A stretch of DNA of 64,000 nucleotides from Mycobacterium sp. 852002-50816_SCH5313054-b (GCF_001667185.1 NZ_LZIC01000047.1:39782-103781); one strand, 5' to 3'. Counted from the first letter of the stretch, positions 26,797 to 34,696 are shown. The notes: a model not told the origin generated them from the sequence alone. Made by a program: numbers and translations.

Positions 26797-27765
26797 ATGA
26801 TCGGTTTCGACGTCCTCGTGCTCGACGGCGCCAGCGCGAGCGCGGTGGGCGTGACGATCGACGTGATCTCGGCGGCGAACCGGATCCTCGCCAAACCCGC
26901 GTTCGACCTTCGCTTGGTTTCGCCGGACAGCCACGTTGTCCTGCGCGGTGGCCTGGCCGCCGCCGCGGAACCTCTCGCGCGCGCCACTGCGCGAGAAGTC
27001 GTGGTCGTACCCGGGTTGGGCGCCGCACAGCCGGAGGAGGTTGCCGAGCGGATCAGCTGCGCCGACGTCGCCGTCGCCGCCGAGTGGTTGGCCGGTGGGA
27101 GCGCCCGCGGCGCCGAGATCGCGGCGTCGTGCACGGCCGTATTCGTCCTTGCCGCCGCCGGACTTCTCGATCAACGGCGCTGCGTCACGACGTGGTGGCT
27201 CGGGGCCGATCTCGCCCGGGTCGCGCCGGCCGCCAACGTCGTCATCGACGAAATGGTCGTTCGCGATGGGTCGATCTGGACGGCCGGGAGCGCGTTCGCG
27301 CACATCGACCTGATGCTCGCGCTGATGCGCGATCTCGGCGGCGCGGCCCTTACCGACGAACTCGCGAACCGGCTCGTCGCCGATCAGCGCACGTCGCAGG
27401 CGAGCTTTCTCATTCCCTCGCACTTGGCGGCGCGCGACGAAACGGTCGCGCGCCTCGAGCGTTTCGTCCGGTCGCGGTTGGACGAGCCGCACACCCTCGA
27501 CTCGCTGGCCCGCTTGTGCGGCCTCAGCACTCGAACATTGGCGCGCCGGACGCGAAACGCCGTGGGCCTCAGTCCGTTGCAACTGGTGCAGAGAGTTCGC
27601 CTCGAGCGCTCGCTGCATCTGTTGCGCACCACCCGCATGCCGCTCGAAGAGATCGCTGCCGCAGTGGGATTGGCGGATGCGGCGAGCCTGCACCGACTGG
27701 TGAAGAAGCACACCGGGCAATCGCCCGGCGCGCTGCGCCCGAGCGCTCAGGCAAGGGCGTCGTGA
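26797..27765 (+). CDS. GlxA-family AraC transcriptional regulator
   Basis: 322 aa. The N-terminal half is a DJ-1/PfpI-like sensor domain (FDVLVLDGASASAVGVTIDVI; SCTAVFVLAAAGLLDQRR holds the nucleophile-elbow Cys). The C-terminal half has the two AraC helix-turn-helices (LDSLARLCGLSTRTLARRTRNAVG and PLEEIAAAVGLADAASLHRLVKKHTGQSP). Such regulators often control amine or amino-acid catabolism. It is divergent from the D-amino-acid enzyme/tautomerase pair, which it probably regulates. Confidence 0.88.
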   Translation: MIGFDVLVLDGASASAVGVTIDVISAANRILAKPAFDLRLVSPDSHVVLRGGLAAAAEPLARATAREVVVVPGLGAAQPEEVAERISCADVAVAAEWLAGGSARGAEIAASCTAVFVLAAAGLLDQRRCVTTWWLGADLARVAPAANVVIDEMVVRDGSIWTAGSAFAHIDLMLALMRDLGGAALTDELANRLVADQRTSQASFLIPSHLAARDETVARLERFVRSRLDEPHTLDSLARLCGLSTRTLARRTRNAVGLSPLQLVQRVRLERSLHLLRTTRMPLEEIAAAVGLADAASLHRLVKKHTGQSPGALRPSAQARAS

Positions 27766-27852
27766 TCGGCTTCTGAGCTGTGGCGGGGTCACCACCGTCA
27801 CGTCGATGCGTTACTCTGGCTGGGCCCAATGGCGCAACGTCGATATCGGTGC

Positions 27853-27925
27853 GCCCCCGTAGCTCAGGGGATAGAGCGTCTGCCTCCGGAGCAGAAGGCC
27901 GCAGGTTCGAATCCTGCCGGGGGCA
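27853..27925 (+). tRNA. tRNA-Arg (anticodon CCG)
   Basis: A full cloverleaf can be drawn: acceptor GCCCCCG/CGGGGGC, D-arm GCTC/GAGC, anticodon arm TCTGC-CTCCGGA-GCAGA with anticodon CCG (reads CGG), T-arm GCAGG-TTCGAAT-CCTGC and discriminator A. The CCA end is not encoded, since CGA follows the discriminator. It is on the opposite strand to argS. Its 3' end borders the accessory region, as integrative elements often do, but no repeat of the 3' end was found nearby. Confidence 0.97.
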
Positions 27926-28371
27926 CGAGGTCTAAATACCTAGTCAGAGGCAGTTTTGGACCGTTAAGCCTGTTCGGCTCGTGCGATCTGCATGCGATCT
28001 TCCGTAGGCACCGGACCCCTCGGCCGGTGTCCCATCTATCGACCAGGCCCCTGCTCGGCCGTGCTGGCGGCGCTCAGGCGGCAATCCGGTGGCTCAGAGT
28101 CCCAACGCTATCTCGGCTTCCGTGAGGTCGAGTGCTTCCGGCATTGAGGTCTGCGCGAGCCCTTCCAGCAAACTGTGGAGGCCGGTACCGACAGGTTCGT
28201 GGTGCCGCTGTATGGCCGCCTGGCGGCCTACCGGCGGAGGTCTGGTGTGGTGGCGGCGGCGGCTTCGCACACCGAGTGTCAAGTAGTCGATTACTTAAGC
28301 TGGCCCCGTCGTTTCGTGCGAGGCTGCATTGCAGCACTACCCGCCGCCTTCCGCACGCAGGAGGTTCAGAG
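27926..28371. other. 446-bp stretch with no recognisable gene
   Basis: Between the tRNA and the PE gene. The only open frames are short and show no known domain; the longest minus-strand one (28094-28282, 62 codons) ends LDLTEAEIALGL and could be a gene remnant. The first 60 bp are less GC-rich than the surroundings. The PE gene promoter must lie in the right part. Confidence 0.5.
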
Positions 28372-28923
28372 ATGTCGGCTGTGATCGCGGTGCCCGAACT
28401 GATGGCCCAGGCGGCAACTGACTTGGCGACTATTGGTGAGACGCTCAACGCGGCTCACCTGACGGCGGCAGTCCCGACCGTCGCGGTGCTGCCTGCCGCC
28501 GCCGATGAGGTCTCGACGGGTATCGCGCACTTGTTCTCCGGTTATGGCCAGGAGTATCAGAAGCTGGCCGGGGAAGCGGCTGCGTCTTATGAGCAGTTTG
28601 CCCAGCACGTGACTGCCAGTGCGGGCGCGTATGCCGGCGCTGAGGACGCCATCGCCGCGTTTTTGCAGGACTTCTCGATTTGGGCCAATATTTTCACCAA
28701 CCCAGCTACGTCGCCTTTACTTCCACTGCTATTCCTTTTTCTATTACTAATCTTATTCGCTATTATAATTGCACTTTTACTCGCTATTGCCATTCCACTT
28801 CTTGGCGTTGGGTTGCCACTCGCCTTCGCCGTTGTGCTGCCGCTCGGGATCGCCGCTGACGCGTACATCTTCGGGCCGATCATTTTGATCGCGCTTTTGG
28901 CGCAACTTGGTGCGGCTCTTTAG
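28372..28923 (+). CDS. PE-family protein with hydrophobic AT-rich tail
   Basis: 183 aa. Residues 1-100 are a PE domain: Pro8-Glu9, two amphipathic helices, and the type VII secretion signal YAGAE at residues 87-91. From about 115 to 180 nearly every residue is Leu, Ile, Phe, Ala or Val, with runs such as LPLLFLFLLLILFAIIIALLLAIAIPLLG, so two or three membrane segments are likely. The DNA for residues about 116-143 is strongly AT-rich, unlike any other coding part of the window. CAGGAGG lies 8 bp before the ATG. No PPE partner is adjacent. The function is unknown. Confidence 0.85.
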   Translation: MSAVIAVPELMAQAATDLATIGETLNAAHLTAAVPTVAVLPAAADEVSTGIAHLFSGYGQEYQKLAGEAAASYEQFAQHVTASAGAYAGAEDAIAAFLQDFSIWANIFTNPATSPLLPLLFLFLLLILFAIIIALLLAIAIPLLGVGLPLAFAVVLPLGIAADAYIFGPIILIALLAQLGAAL

Positions 28924-29023
28924 ACGGGTGTCGCAGGGTTCGGTGACCGCGCGCCGCCATTCCCATGTACCGGGTAGGCCGGTGCAAAGGGTGGGCCGAC
29001 CCGATTCCTCCTCCACTACCGGC

Positions 29024-29245
29024 CTAGCCGATGGCGCGGGCCTCGGCCAGCGTGCGGGAAGCGTCGCGGCGCGGCGGACGCTGCGGCGCCTGAAGACGCT
29101 CGCCAATGACGCTGTTCGGCTGCGGGCCATGCTCGCTGGTGAATGTTGGTGCGTAGCTTGGCCGTCCATCGCCAGGCACCGGCGGTTCACCGGCGGACTG
29201 CTCAATCGAATTACGCTTGCCTGGAACCAGATTCGACAGACTCAT
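29024..29245 (-). CDS. Small hypothetical protein
   Basis: 73 aa, polar, Pro/Arg-rich, with no membrane segment. The ATG (MSLSNLVPGKRNSIE) overlaps the stop of the upstream small gene by 4 bp and has GAGGGAGG before it, which is the main support. I do not recognise a family. Confidence 0.4.
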   Translation of the reverse strand: MSLSNLVPGKRNSIEQSAGEPPVPGDGRPSYAPTFTSEHGPQPNSVIGERLQAPQRPPRRDASRTLAEARAIG

Positions 29246-29493
29246 CGGGCCTCCCTCGGTATGAAAACAATTCGGTCGTCCGGCGTCACAACGAACATGC
29301 CACGAACACCACCAGGCGTAAGAACCAGCGCCTTCGGTGCTCCTACGAGCGCTGGCGACGCCTCTGGTGTCGACCACACGTGTTCTCGCAGAAATGTCCG
29401 GGAAGTCTGAGGCCGCGGAGGCATTCGAAAGCCGAGATGGATGACGACGTAGGGCGGGTCATCGTCGGGTGCGCAAATCTCTGCGAATCCCAC
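29242..29493 (-). CDS. Small hypothetical protein
   Basis: 83 aa starting at GTG (MGFAEICAPDDDPPYVVIHLG), ending with KALVLTPGGVRGMFVVTPDDRIVFIPREAR, whose alternating hydrophobic pattern suggests beta strands. It is coupled by ATGA overlap to the next small gene. It lies between a broken HNH gene and the PE gene in the accessory region. No family recognised; the coding call rests on the overlap, a plausible ribosome site and the pattern. Confidence 0.45.
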   Translation of the reverse strand: MGFAEICAPDDDPPYVVIHLGFRMPPRPQTSRTFLREHVWSTPEASPALVGAPKALVLTPGGVRGMFVVTPDDRIVFIPREAR

Positions 29494-29564
29494 TGTTGAT
29501 CCACCCTTCTAACGGCAGCTAGGGGCCAAGGTCCCCAACTACTGCGTCGAGAGAGGCCGCGCCG

Positions 29565-29796
29565 GGACCGTCGACGGCCCGGCGGGTCACCACGCCCGAC
29601 CGTGCCGTACCGGCGGCTCCCGCTTCCGGTTCCGCGCCTGATTGCATGCCCAATGCGCGGGCAGGATCGGCCCACGGGTTGTGGCCGCCGTCTTTGATCG
29701 GCAAGACGTGGTCTGCTGTCCACGACATCGGATGCGGCCACACGAGCTCCAAGTCGATCGGCAGGTGGCAGCGCCAGCAGGCATCGCCCGAACGCG
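29565..29796 (-). pseudogene. Frameshifted HNH endonuclease remnant
   Basis: One minus frame reads RSGDACWRCHLPIDLELVWPHPMSWTADHVLPIKDGGHN, with the CxxC zinc pair and the DH of a phage-type HNH nuclease. The rest of the motif (PAHWACNQARNRKREPP, giving the final H and CN residues) continues in a different frame from about 29660, so a single-base shift broke the gene. There is no N-terminal start: a stop lies upstream and the frame opens inside the 3' end of the DUF732 gene. Such HNH genes are common in mycobacteriophages and mobile elements. Confidence 0.7.
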
Positions 29797-30102
29797 TTAA
29801 GGCGCGGATTCAGGGCAGTATGACGTGGCCGAAGTTCGCACCAAAAACCTGACGTCGTCGTCCGTCATACCGTTCCGCTCGTGCGACTGGACCATGCCCA
29901 CGATCGAATCCATGCTGCGGCCCTGCGCCAACAGTGCACAGATCTTGTGACCCATGTTGATCAGGCCCTGGTCGCCCTTAGCGCTTGAGATCCCCTGAGT
30001 GTGGAGGGCGTTCAGGAACGCGGTGTCGTTGTCGTCCGCGCGAGCGGACGGAACAACCATGAGGAAAAGGGCCGCTGCCAGCAGCGCGGCAGTGCGCGTC
30101 AT
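29797..30102 (-). CDS. DUF732 secreted protein
   Basis: 101 aa. A cleavable signal peptide (MTRTAALLAAALFLMVVPSARA, cut after ARA near residue 22) precedes a DUF732 domain: DNDTAFLNALHTQGIS, INMGHKICALLAQG and VRFLVRTSATSYCPE. Two Cys probably form a disulfide. DUF732 proteins are short exported proteins, abundant in mycobacteria, with no known activity. Confidence 0.85.
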   Translation of the reverse strand: MTRTAALLAAALFLMVVPSARADDNDTAFLNALHTQGISSAKGDQGLINMGHKICALLAQGRSMDSIVGMVQSHERNGMTDDDVRFLVRTSATSYCPESAP

Positions 30103-30384
30103 GACCCTGGATGGTAGCCGGGCTCAGTCGGCGCGCGTGGGGCCGGGCCGGGCGGGGCCGAGAAAAAAATGCGCGCCGCAGCACCAGCTCGGGATCAGCT
30201 CTGGCTTTCGCTTCGTGTCCTGCAGGGATACAGGGGCCACTTGCGTCGCGGGACATCAAAATTCAGCAGATCTACCGTTCGCGTAAACGGGTGAACACCC
30301 CGCGGCTACGCTGTTTGCCTGTCGGCTGGGCGGCTCGGATGAGGAGGCTAGGTTGGTAGGACGCGAAGCTCAGGCGCCGACCTG

Positions 30385-30612
30385 ATGTTGTCGCTCTTCA
30401 TCGCCGTCATCGGGCTTGTCTTCCTCACCCTTGCGCCGGTCCGCCACACCGGCATGATCTTCGTGCTCACCCTGCTCGTCACCTTCGGGATCACCGCGTT
30501 CGACATGAGCACCCACCAACCCACCAGCACCGACGTCACAGGCTTCGCACTGGCACTCATGCTCGGCGGGCCCGCTCTGCTGATCAGAAGCGAGCGAGGA
30601 ATGAAGGGCTGA
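30385..30612 (+). CDS. Small membrane protein
   Basis: 75 aa with three hydrophobic segments (LSLFIAVIGLVFLTLAPV; GMIFVLTLLVTFGITAF; VTGFALALMLGGPALLI). ATG start; no clear ribosome site. The upstream 282 bp (30103-30384) show no other gene. Family not recognised; hydrophobic continuity in a GC-rich frame makes it plausible but not certain. Confidence 0.5.
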   Translation: MLSLFIAVIGLVFLTLAPVRHTGMIFVLTLLVTFGITAFDMSTHQPTSTDVTGFALALMLGGPALLIRSERGMKG

Positions 30613-30630
30613 CTTCGTCGAACGGAAACC

Positions 30631-31062
30631 TCATCCGCTCAGGAAGACCAGCCGGAACTTACCGATCTGCACTTCGTCGTTATTGGCCAGCACCGCTGAG
30701 TCCACCGGCTGCCGGTTGACGTAGGTGCCGTTGAGGCTACCGACGTCGGCGACGGCCCAATTGCCGCCCTCGTCGAGGCGAAACTCCACGTGCCGGCGGC
30801 TCACGGTGACGTCGTCGAGAAGAATGTCGCTGTCGGGATGGCGCCCCGCCGAGGTGACCGGCCGATCGAGCAAGAATCGGGAACCGGCGTTCGGGCCACG
30901 CTTGACGATGAGCAGCGCGGATCCGCTCGGCAGCTCTTCGACGGTTTCCGCCACGGCAGCGGGCGAACCTTCATCCGGCTCGTCGAGGAACTGGGTGCCG
31001 TAATCCGCGGTGGTCTCCCCCACCGCTTCGGTGAGGTGTTGGTCGTCGTCGCCGCGGTTCAC
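30631..31062 (-). CDS. GarA-like FHA-domain protein (paralogue)
   Basis: 143 aa. The C-terminal FHA domain is close to mycobacterial GarA: SAGRHPDSDI (Arg74), VSRRHVEFRL (Ser88), GSLNGTYVN (Asn111) are the phosphothreonine-binding residues. GarA switches TCA flux by binding 2-oxoglutarate dehydrogenase and glutamate dehydrogenase until its N-terminal ETTSVF motif is phosphorylated by PknB/PknG. Here the N-terminus reads GETTADYGTQF, keeping two Thr (17, 18) but not the SVF. It is therefore probably a second, divergent copy; the main garA should lie elsewhere. Confidence 0.82.
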   Translation of the reverse strand: MNRGDDDQHLTEAVGETTADYGTQFLDEPDEGSPAAVAETVEELPSGSALLIVKRGPNAGSRFLLDRPVTSAGRHPDSDILLDDVTVSRRHVEFRLDEGGNWAVADVGSLNGTYVNRQPVDSAVLANNDEVQIGKFRLVFLSG

Positions 31063-31143
31063 GTGTTGCTCCCACCACCCAGGGCACCATCGGATGCCCG
31101 CTAGCCCACGAGAAATACCCGCCTTCCGGCGGTCTTATGCACC

Positions 31144-31644
31144 TCACGTCCGGCTGAGGATGAACGCCTCGATGTGACGCTCGCCGGCGCGCACTTCGTA
31201 CTTGCTCCAGCCGGGATACATCTTGAGGCCGTTCGCCCAGATCTGGTCGCGTTCCTCGGGCGTGGCGAGCCGGGCGGTGCCCTGCCAGGTGTCGCGGCCG
31301 ATCGACACCGTGGCCTCCGGGTGCGCCTTGAGGTTGTGGTACCAGGCGGGGTGCTTGGCGCCGCCGAAGTTGGACGCGATGAGCGCAACGCCGTCGGGGT
31401 GCGGGATGCCGTACAGCGCAACGGTGCGCGGTGCCCCGGATTTGGCACCGGTGGTGGTGAGGATGACCGCCGGAACTCCCGTCACGAGCCCGGCGAAGCT
31501 GCTCCTGCCGCCGGTGAATTTGGTGAGCAGTCGGTCGAGGTGGTGTGCCATCGGGCGGAGGAGCGCCCCGCCCGCCGTCGTGGCCGCGAAGCTGCGCATG
31601 AACCGATGGAAAGCGTTGGCGTGGTCGAAGGAGAGGTCCGACAT
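31144..31644 (-). CDS. Deazaflavin (F420)-dependent nitroreductase-family protein
   Basis: 166 aa split-barrel protein of the Ddn type. Characteristic stretches are VILTTTGAKSGAPRTVALYGIPHPDG (residues about 59-84) and ASNFGGAKHPAWYHNLKAHPEATVSIG, the F420-binding region, then GLKMYPGWSKYEVRAGERHIEAFILSR. Likely an F420H2-dependent reductase of unknown substrate; related proteins reduce quinones and activate nitroimidazoles. Confidence 0.85.
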   Translation of the reverse strand: MSDLSFDHANAFHRFMRSFAATTAGGALLRPMAHHLDRLLTKFTGGRSSFAGLVTGVPAVILTTTGAKSGAPRTVALYGIPHPDGVALIASNFGGAKHPAWYHNLKAHPEATVSIGRDTWQGTARLATPEERDQIWANGLKMYPGWSKYEVRAGERHIEAFILSRT

Positions 31645-31790
31645 GGTGTCATTGTTGCCGGAACTCGGCGCCGCGTCACCCTGGCGGATTGAGTGTGCGC
31701 GCAGGGCGAGGTTCGACGGCGTGTCGCCGCCGCTGCTTCACACTCAATGGCGGGACAATCGCGAGATCGCCCTTCTCTGAGGAGGTCTGG

Positions 31791-32168
31791 ATGAACCTGG
31801 CGCTGTGGATCATCGCGATCGTTCTGGCGGTCGCATTCGTCGGCAGCGGGCTGTTGAAGCTGGTTCGCACCAAGGATCAACTTGTATCCTCGGGCTTCGG
31901 GTGGGCGGAGGACTACAGCCCGTCGACGATCCGGCTCATTGGGGTCGCCGAGATACTCGGCGCGATCGGGCTGATCGTGCCGGCCCTGGTGCACATCGCG
32001 CCGATCCTGGTGCCGCTGGCCGCAGTCGGTCTCGCGCTGGTCATGATCGGTGCGGGCGTCGTGCACGCTCGGCGCAGGGAGACACCGTTTGTTGCGATGA
32101 ACGCGGTGCTGCTGGCGCTCGCCGTCTTCGTCGCCTGGGGCCGTTTCGGGCCGTACCCGCTTACGTAG
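31791..32168 (+). CDS. DoxX-like membrane protein
   Basis: 125 aa with four membrane helices, starting LALWIIAIVLAVAFVGSGLLKLVRTKDQL and containing RLIGVAEILGAIGLIVPAL, which is the DoxX/DUF417 pattern. GAGGAGGTCTGG precedes the ATG. DoxX proteins have been linked to redox homeostasis; the role here is unknown. It ends directly at the convergent CMD-family gene (no intergenic bases). Confidence 0.8.
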   Translation: MNLALWIIAIVLAVAFVGSGLLKLVRTKDQLVSSGFGWAEDYSPSTIRLIGVAEILGAIGLIVPALVHIAPILVPLAAVGLALVMIGAGVVHARRRETPFVAMNAVLLALAVFVAWGRFGPYPLT

Positions 32169-32735
32169 TCACACCAGCTTGGTGCTGTCGACCTGATCCC
32201 TGTCGTACCCGATGACGGGCGCCGAGTCGCCGTAGACGTCCAGGGTGTGGATGAAGCGGTGCACTCCCATCACCCCGGCGCAGGTGAATCCGAGTTCGAT
32301 GATCTGCGCGGCGGTGAAGTGCTCCCCCAACCGCTGGTAGAACTCGTCGTCCATGGCGTGGTGATCGGAGGAGAGCAGGTCGAGGAACTCGACGGCCATC
32401 TGCTCCTGCGGGGTGAGCGCGCCGTGGCCCGGGGCGAGCAGGCACGCGACGTCCTCGTCGGTGATCGAGTCGTGCTTGCGGGACTGGCTGCACGGTTCGC
32501 ATTCGCCGAGCTGGGCGCTGCGGATCCGCAGCAACTCCAGGATCCGGCCGCCCAGCAGGGTGCCGGCCCCCAGCACGGTCCTGGCCGCGTTGACCTGGTC
32601 GAGCTGTGCGCTGCGGTACGCGAAGATCTGCAGGGGCACCGGCGTCGCGTACAGACCGGCGGCCACGCCGGCCTCCACGATTTCGCGGGAGTGGGAGCTG
32701 AGCTCTTCCATCGGGATTGGCGCAATACGCGGCAT
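32169..32735 (-). CDS. Carboxymuconolactone decarboxylase (AhpD-like) family protein
   Basis: 188 aa all-helical protein. The AhpD-type redox motif is present as GECEPCSQSRKHDSITDEDV (CxxC near residue 78), followed by a GFTCAGVMGVHRFIHTL helix. This family includes peroxidase partners and gamma-carboxymuconolactone decarboxylases; the CxxC plus following His suggests a redox role. Confidence 0.82.
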   Translation of the reverse strand: MPRIAPIPMEELSSHSREIVEAGVAAGLYATPVPLQIFAYRSAQLDQVNAARTVLGAGTLLGGRILELLRIRSAQLGECEPCSQSRKHDSITDEDVACLLAPGHGALTPQEQMAVEFLDLLSSDHHAMDDEFYQRLGEHFTAAQIIELGFTCAGVMGVHRFIHTLDVYGDSAPVIGYDRDQVDSTKLV

Positions 32736-32780
32736 CGAATCAGGCTAACTTCTTTGTGCGTCGGCCAAAAGGAGAACTCG

Positions 32781-33569
32781 ATGTCCAGACTTGCCGGAAA
32801 GGTCGCGATCGTCACCGGCGGCGCGGGCGGAATCGGCGCGGCGACCGCGCGCGAACTGGCCCGCGCAGGCGCCGCCGTCGCGGTCGTCGACATCGACCAG
32901 GCCAAGGCCGCCGGGGTCGCCGACGAGATCCGGCAGACCGGGGCGCGGGCACTCGCTCTCGGCGGCGACCTGGCCGACGAGGACACGGCGCGCCAAGTGG
33001 TGCAGTCCACCGTCGCGGAGTTCGGCCGGGTCGACGTGCTGCACAACAACGCGGCGCTGACCGCGAGCGACTTCTTGTCGCGCGACACCACGGTGACCGA
33101 GATGCCGCTGGATGTGTGGCGCCGGTCCATTGATGTCAACCTCGGAAGTCAGCTGCTGATGTGCAAGTACGCGGTTCCCGAAATGCGAAGGGGCGGTGGC
33201 GGTTCCATCGTCAACATGTCCTCGGGGGCGGCGCTGTCGGGTGATAAGACCCGGCTGGCCTACGGGGTGTCGAAGTCCGGGGTGCACGCGCTGACGATGT
33301 ACGTCGCGACCAGCGAGGGAAAGCGCGGCGTGCGGGCGAACACCGTCGTGCCCGGACTGATCCTCACCGACGCGGTGCGCGCGCACCTCTCCGAGGACGT
33401 CATCGGCAGCCTCGGCCGCGCCACGTTGACGCCGTACCTCGGGCAACCGAAAGACGTTGCCGAACTGGTGGCTTTCCTGGCCTCGGAGCAGTCGCGCTAC
33501 ATCACCGGGCAAATGATCGCCATCGACGGGGGGATGTCTGCGCACGTCGGGCTGGACACCGGCGATTAG
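32781..33569 (+). CDS. Short-chain dehydrogenase/reductase
   Basis: 262 aa classical SDR. Cofactor motif TGGAGGIGAAT (residues 12-22), Asp at the end of beta 2 (VVDIDQ) favouring NAD(H), NNAA-type motif (HNNAALTAS), catalytic Ser in NMSSGAAL, and YGVSKSG with the Tyr-xxx-Lys pair. The C-terminus YITGQMIAIDGGMSAH is standard. AAAAGGAGAACTCG precedes the ATG. Substrate unknown. Confidence 0.9.
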   Translation: MSRLAGKVAIVTGGAGGIGAATARELARAGAAVAVVDIDQAKAAGVADEIRQTGARALALGGDLADEDTARQVVQSTVAEFGRVDVLHNNAALTASDFLSRDTTVTEMPLDVWRRSIDVNLGSQLLMCKYAVPEMRRGGGGSIVNMSSGAALSGDKTRLAYGVSKSGVHALTMYVATSEGKRGVRANTVVPGLILTDAVRAHLSEDVIGSLGRATLTPYLGQPKDVAELVAFLASEQSRYITGQMIAIDGGMSAHVGLDTGD

Positions 33570-33578
33570 AAACTCACC

Positions 33579-34436
33579 CTAGAGGATCGCGTCGGCGAGG
33601 CGGTCGAGCTGCTCGACCGCCCCGCCCGTCGGATGAAACAGCAGCCGGTCGAAGCCCAGCTCCCGATACCGGCGAACAGTGTCGCGCGCATCGTCCGCGG
33701 AGCAGACCATATCGGCGACATTCACCGCCGCGTACTCCGGAGCGAACCCGTAGTAGCGCGCCAGGTGGTCCCGTCCTTCCGCGACGGCCTCGGGCGACCC
33801 AAGACCGAAATTCACCGATGCCTGCAGGTAGGGGCGCCCCGGCCGGCCCGCGGCCCGCCAGCCGGCGCGGATGCGCTCGGCCAACGCCTCCTGTTCGTCA
33901 TAGTGGCGCACGGCGCCGGCCGCCCACCCGTCGCCGGTGCTGATCACCCGCCGTACCGTGGCAGCGGACCGGCCACCGAAGAGCAGCGGAATATGCACGG
34001 GCGCAGGGCATAACGCGGTGTCATCGGCGACTGGTCCGCCGGCCCACAGCCCGCGCATGCGCTCGACCTGTTCGTCGAGTATCCGGCCGCGTCTGCGGAA
34101 ATTGGCGCCGGCGCTGGCGTAATCGTCGCACCGGTTACCCACACCCAGGCCAACGACCAGTCGGCCACCGGAGATGTGAGCCACGCTGGCGAGCTGCTTG
34201 ACCAGCGGAACGACTGGATACACCGGGGCCAGTAGGACATTGGTCACCAGGGTCACGTCCTTCGTGGCGCCGGCCGCGGCGGCCAGGGCGATCAGCGAGT
34301 CGATACCCGGGTAGATCAGGCGGTCGACCGTCGTGACGGATTCGAACCCGCGCTGCTCGGCGCGGCGGGCCCACTGAGCCACCGCCGGGCCCAAGATGCC
34401 GGCGATATGGTTCGGCAGCCCGATCCCCAGTCTCAC
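33579..34436 (-). CDS. LLM-class flavin/F420-dependent oxidoreductase
   Basis: 285 aa luciferase-like (beta/alpha)8 protein: MRLGIGLPNH start, VTLVTNVLLAPVYPVVPLVKQLASV, GGRLVVGLGVG, then FGGRSAATVRRVISTGDGWAAGA, the pattern of F420-dependent members in mycobacteria. The GTG start overlaps the stop of the small upstream gene by 4 bp (GTGA). Divergent to the double Lrp regulator, which may control it. Confidence 0.87.
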   Translation of the reverse strand: MRLGIGLPNHIAGILGPAVAQWARRAEQRGFESVTTVDRLIYPGIDSLIALAAAAGATKDVTLVTNVLLAPVYPVVPLVKQLASVAHISGGRLVVGLGVGNRCDDYASAGANFRRRGRILDEQVERMRGLWAGGPVADDTALCPAPVHIPLLFGGRSAATVRRVISTGDGWAAGAVRHYDEQEALAERIRAGWRAAGRPGRPYLQASVNFGLGSPEAVAEGRDHLARYYGFAPEYAAVNVADMVCSADDARDTVRRYRELGFDRLLFHPTGGAVEQLDRLADAIL

Positions 34437-34696
34437 AGCACATCCTCAACCCTGACATGGGAATTCACGGCCGCCAGGACCCGACCATAGTGGCCGTCCC
34501 GTTCGGCGTAGCGCAGCGCACGGGCGGCGTCGACCACGACTTCCGTGACCGGCGGCTGCGCGGAGAGCGACGCCATCACCTCGGCGACGAACTCGTCCCC
34601 GTCTACCGAGTCGGAATCTCCGGGGCCGTCCATCTCCATACTCGCCCGCGGTGGAGCGATCTCGATGACGTGAATACCACTCTCCTGCAATTTCAT
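34433..34696 (-). pseudogene. C-terminal fragment of an SDR (DltE-like)
   Basis: 87 aa open frame starting at an ATG with AGCGGAGG 6 bp upstream. The sequence (LQESGIHVIEIAPPRASMEMDG, DGDEFVAEVMASLS, EVVVDAARALRYAERDGHY) corresponds to the last third of DltE-type short-chain dehydrogenases: the beta-6 strand, the PP loop and the FVAEVM helix. No Rossmann fold or catalytic Tyr/Lys is present, and no other frame upstream encodes it. The fragment may still be translated and couples to the LLM gene, but it cannot be an SDR enzyme. Family assignment is from pattern memory. Confidence 0.6.

Noticed and set aside
25103..27028. Long 641-codon frame for the D-amino-acid enzyme
   Set aside because: The upstream 261 codons are Arg-rich noise overlapping the tautomerase and the divergent regulator; the start at 26245 gives family length.
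27926..28371. CRISPR or transposon end
   Set aside because: No regularly spaced repeats, inverted ends or transposase motif found.
28720..28800. AT-rich stretch as possible replication origin or phage segment
   Set aside because: It is in frame with the PE gene and encodes a continuous hydrophobic segment, so it is read as coding.
30103..30384. Short frames between DUF732 and the small membrane gene
   Set aside because: No ribosome site or domain; treated as non-coding.
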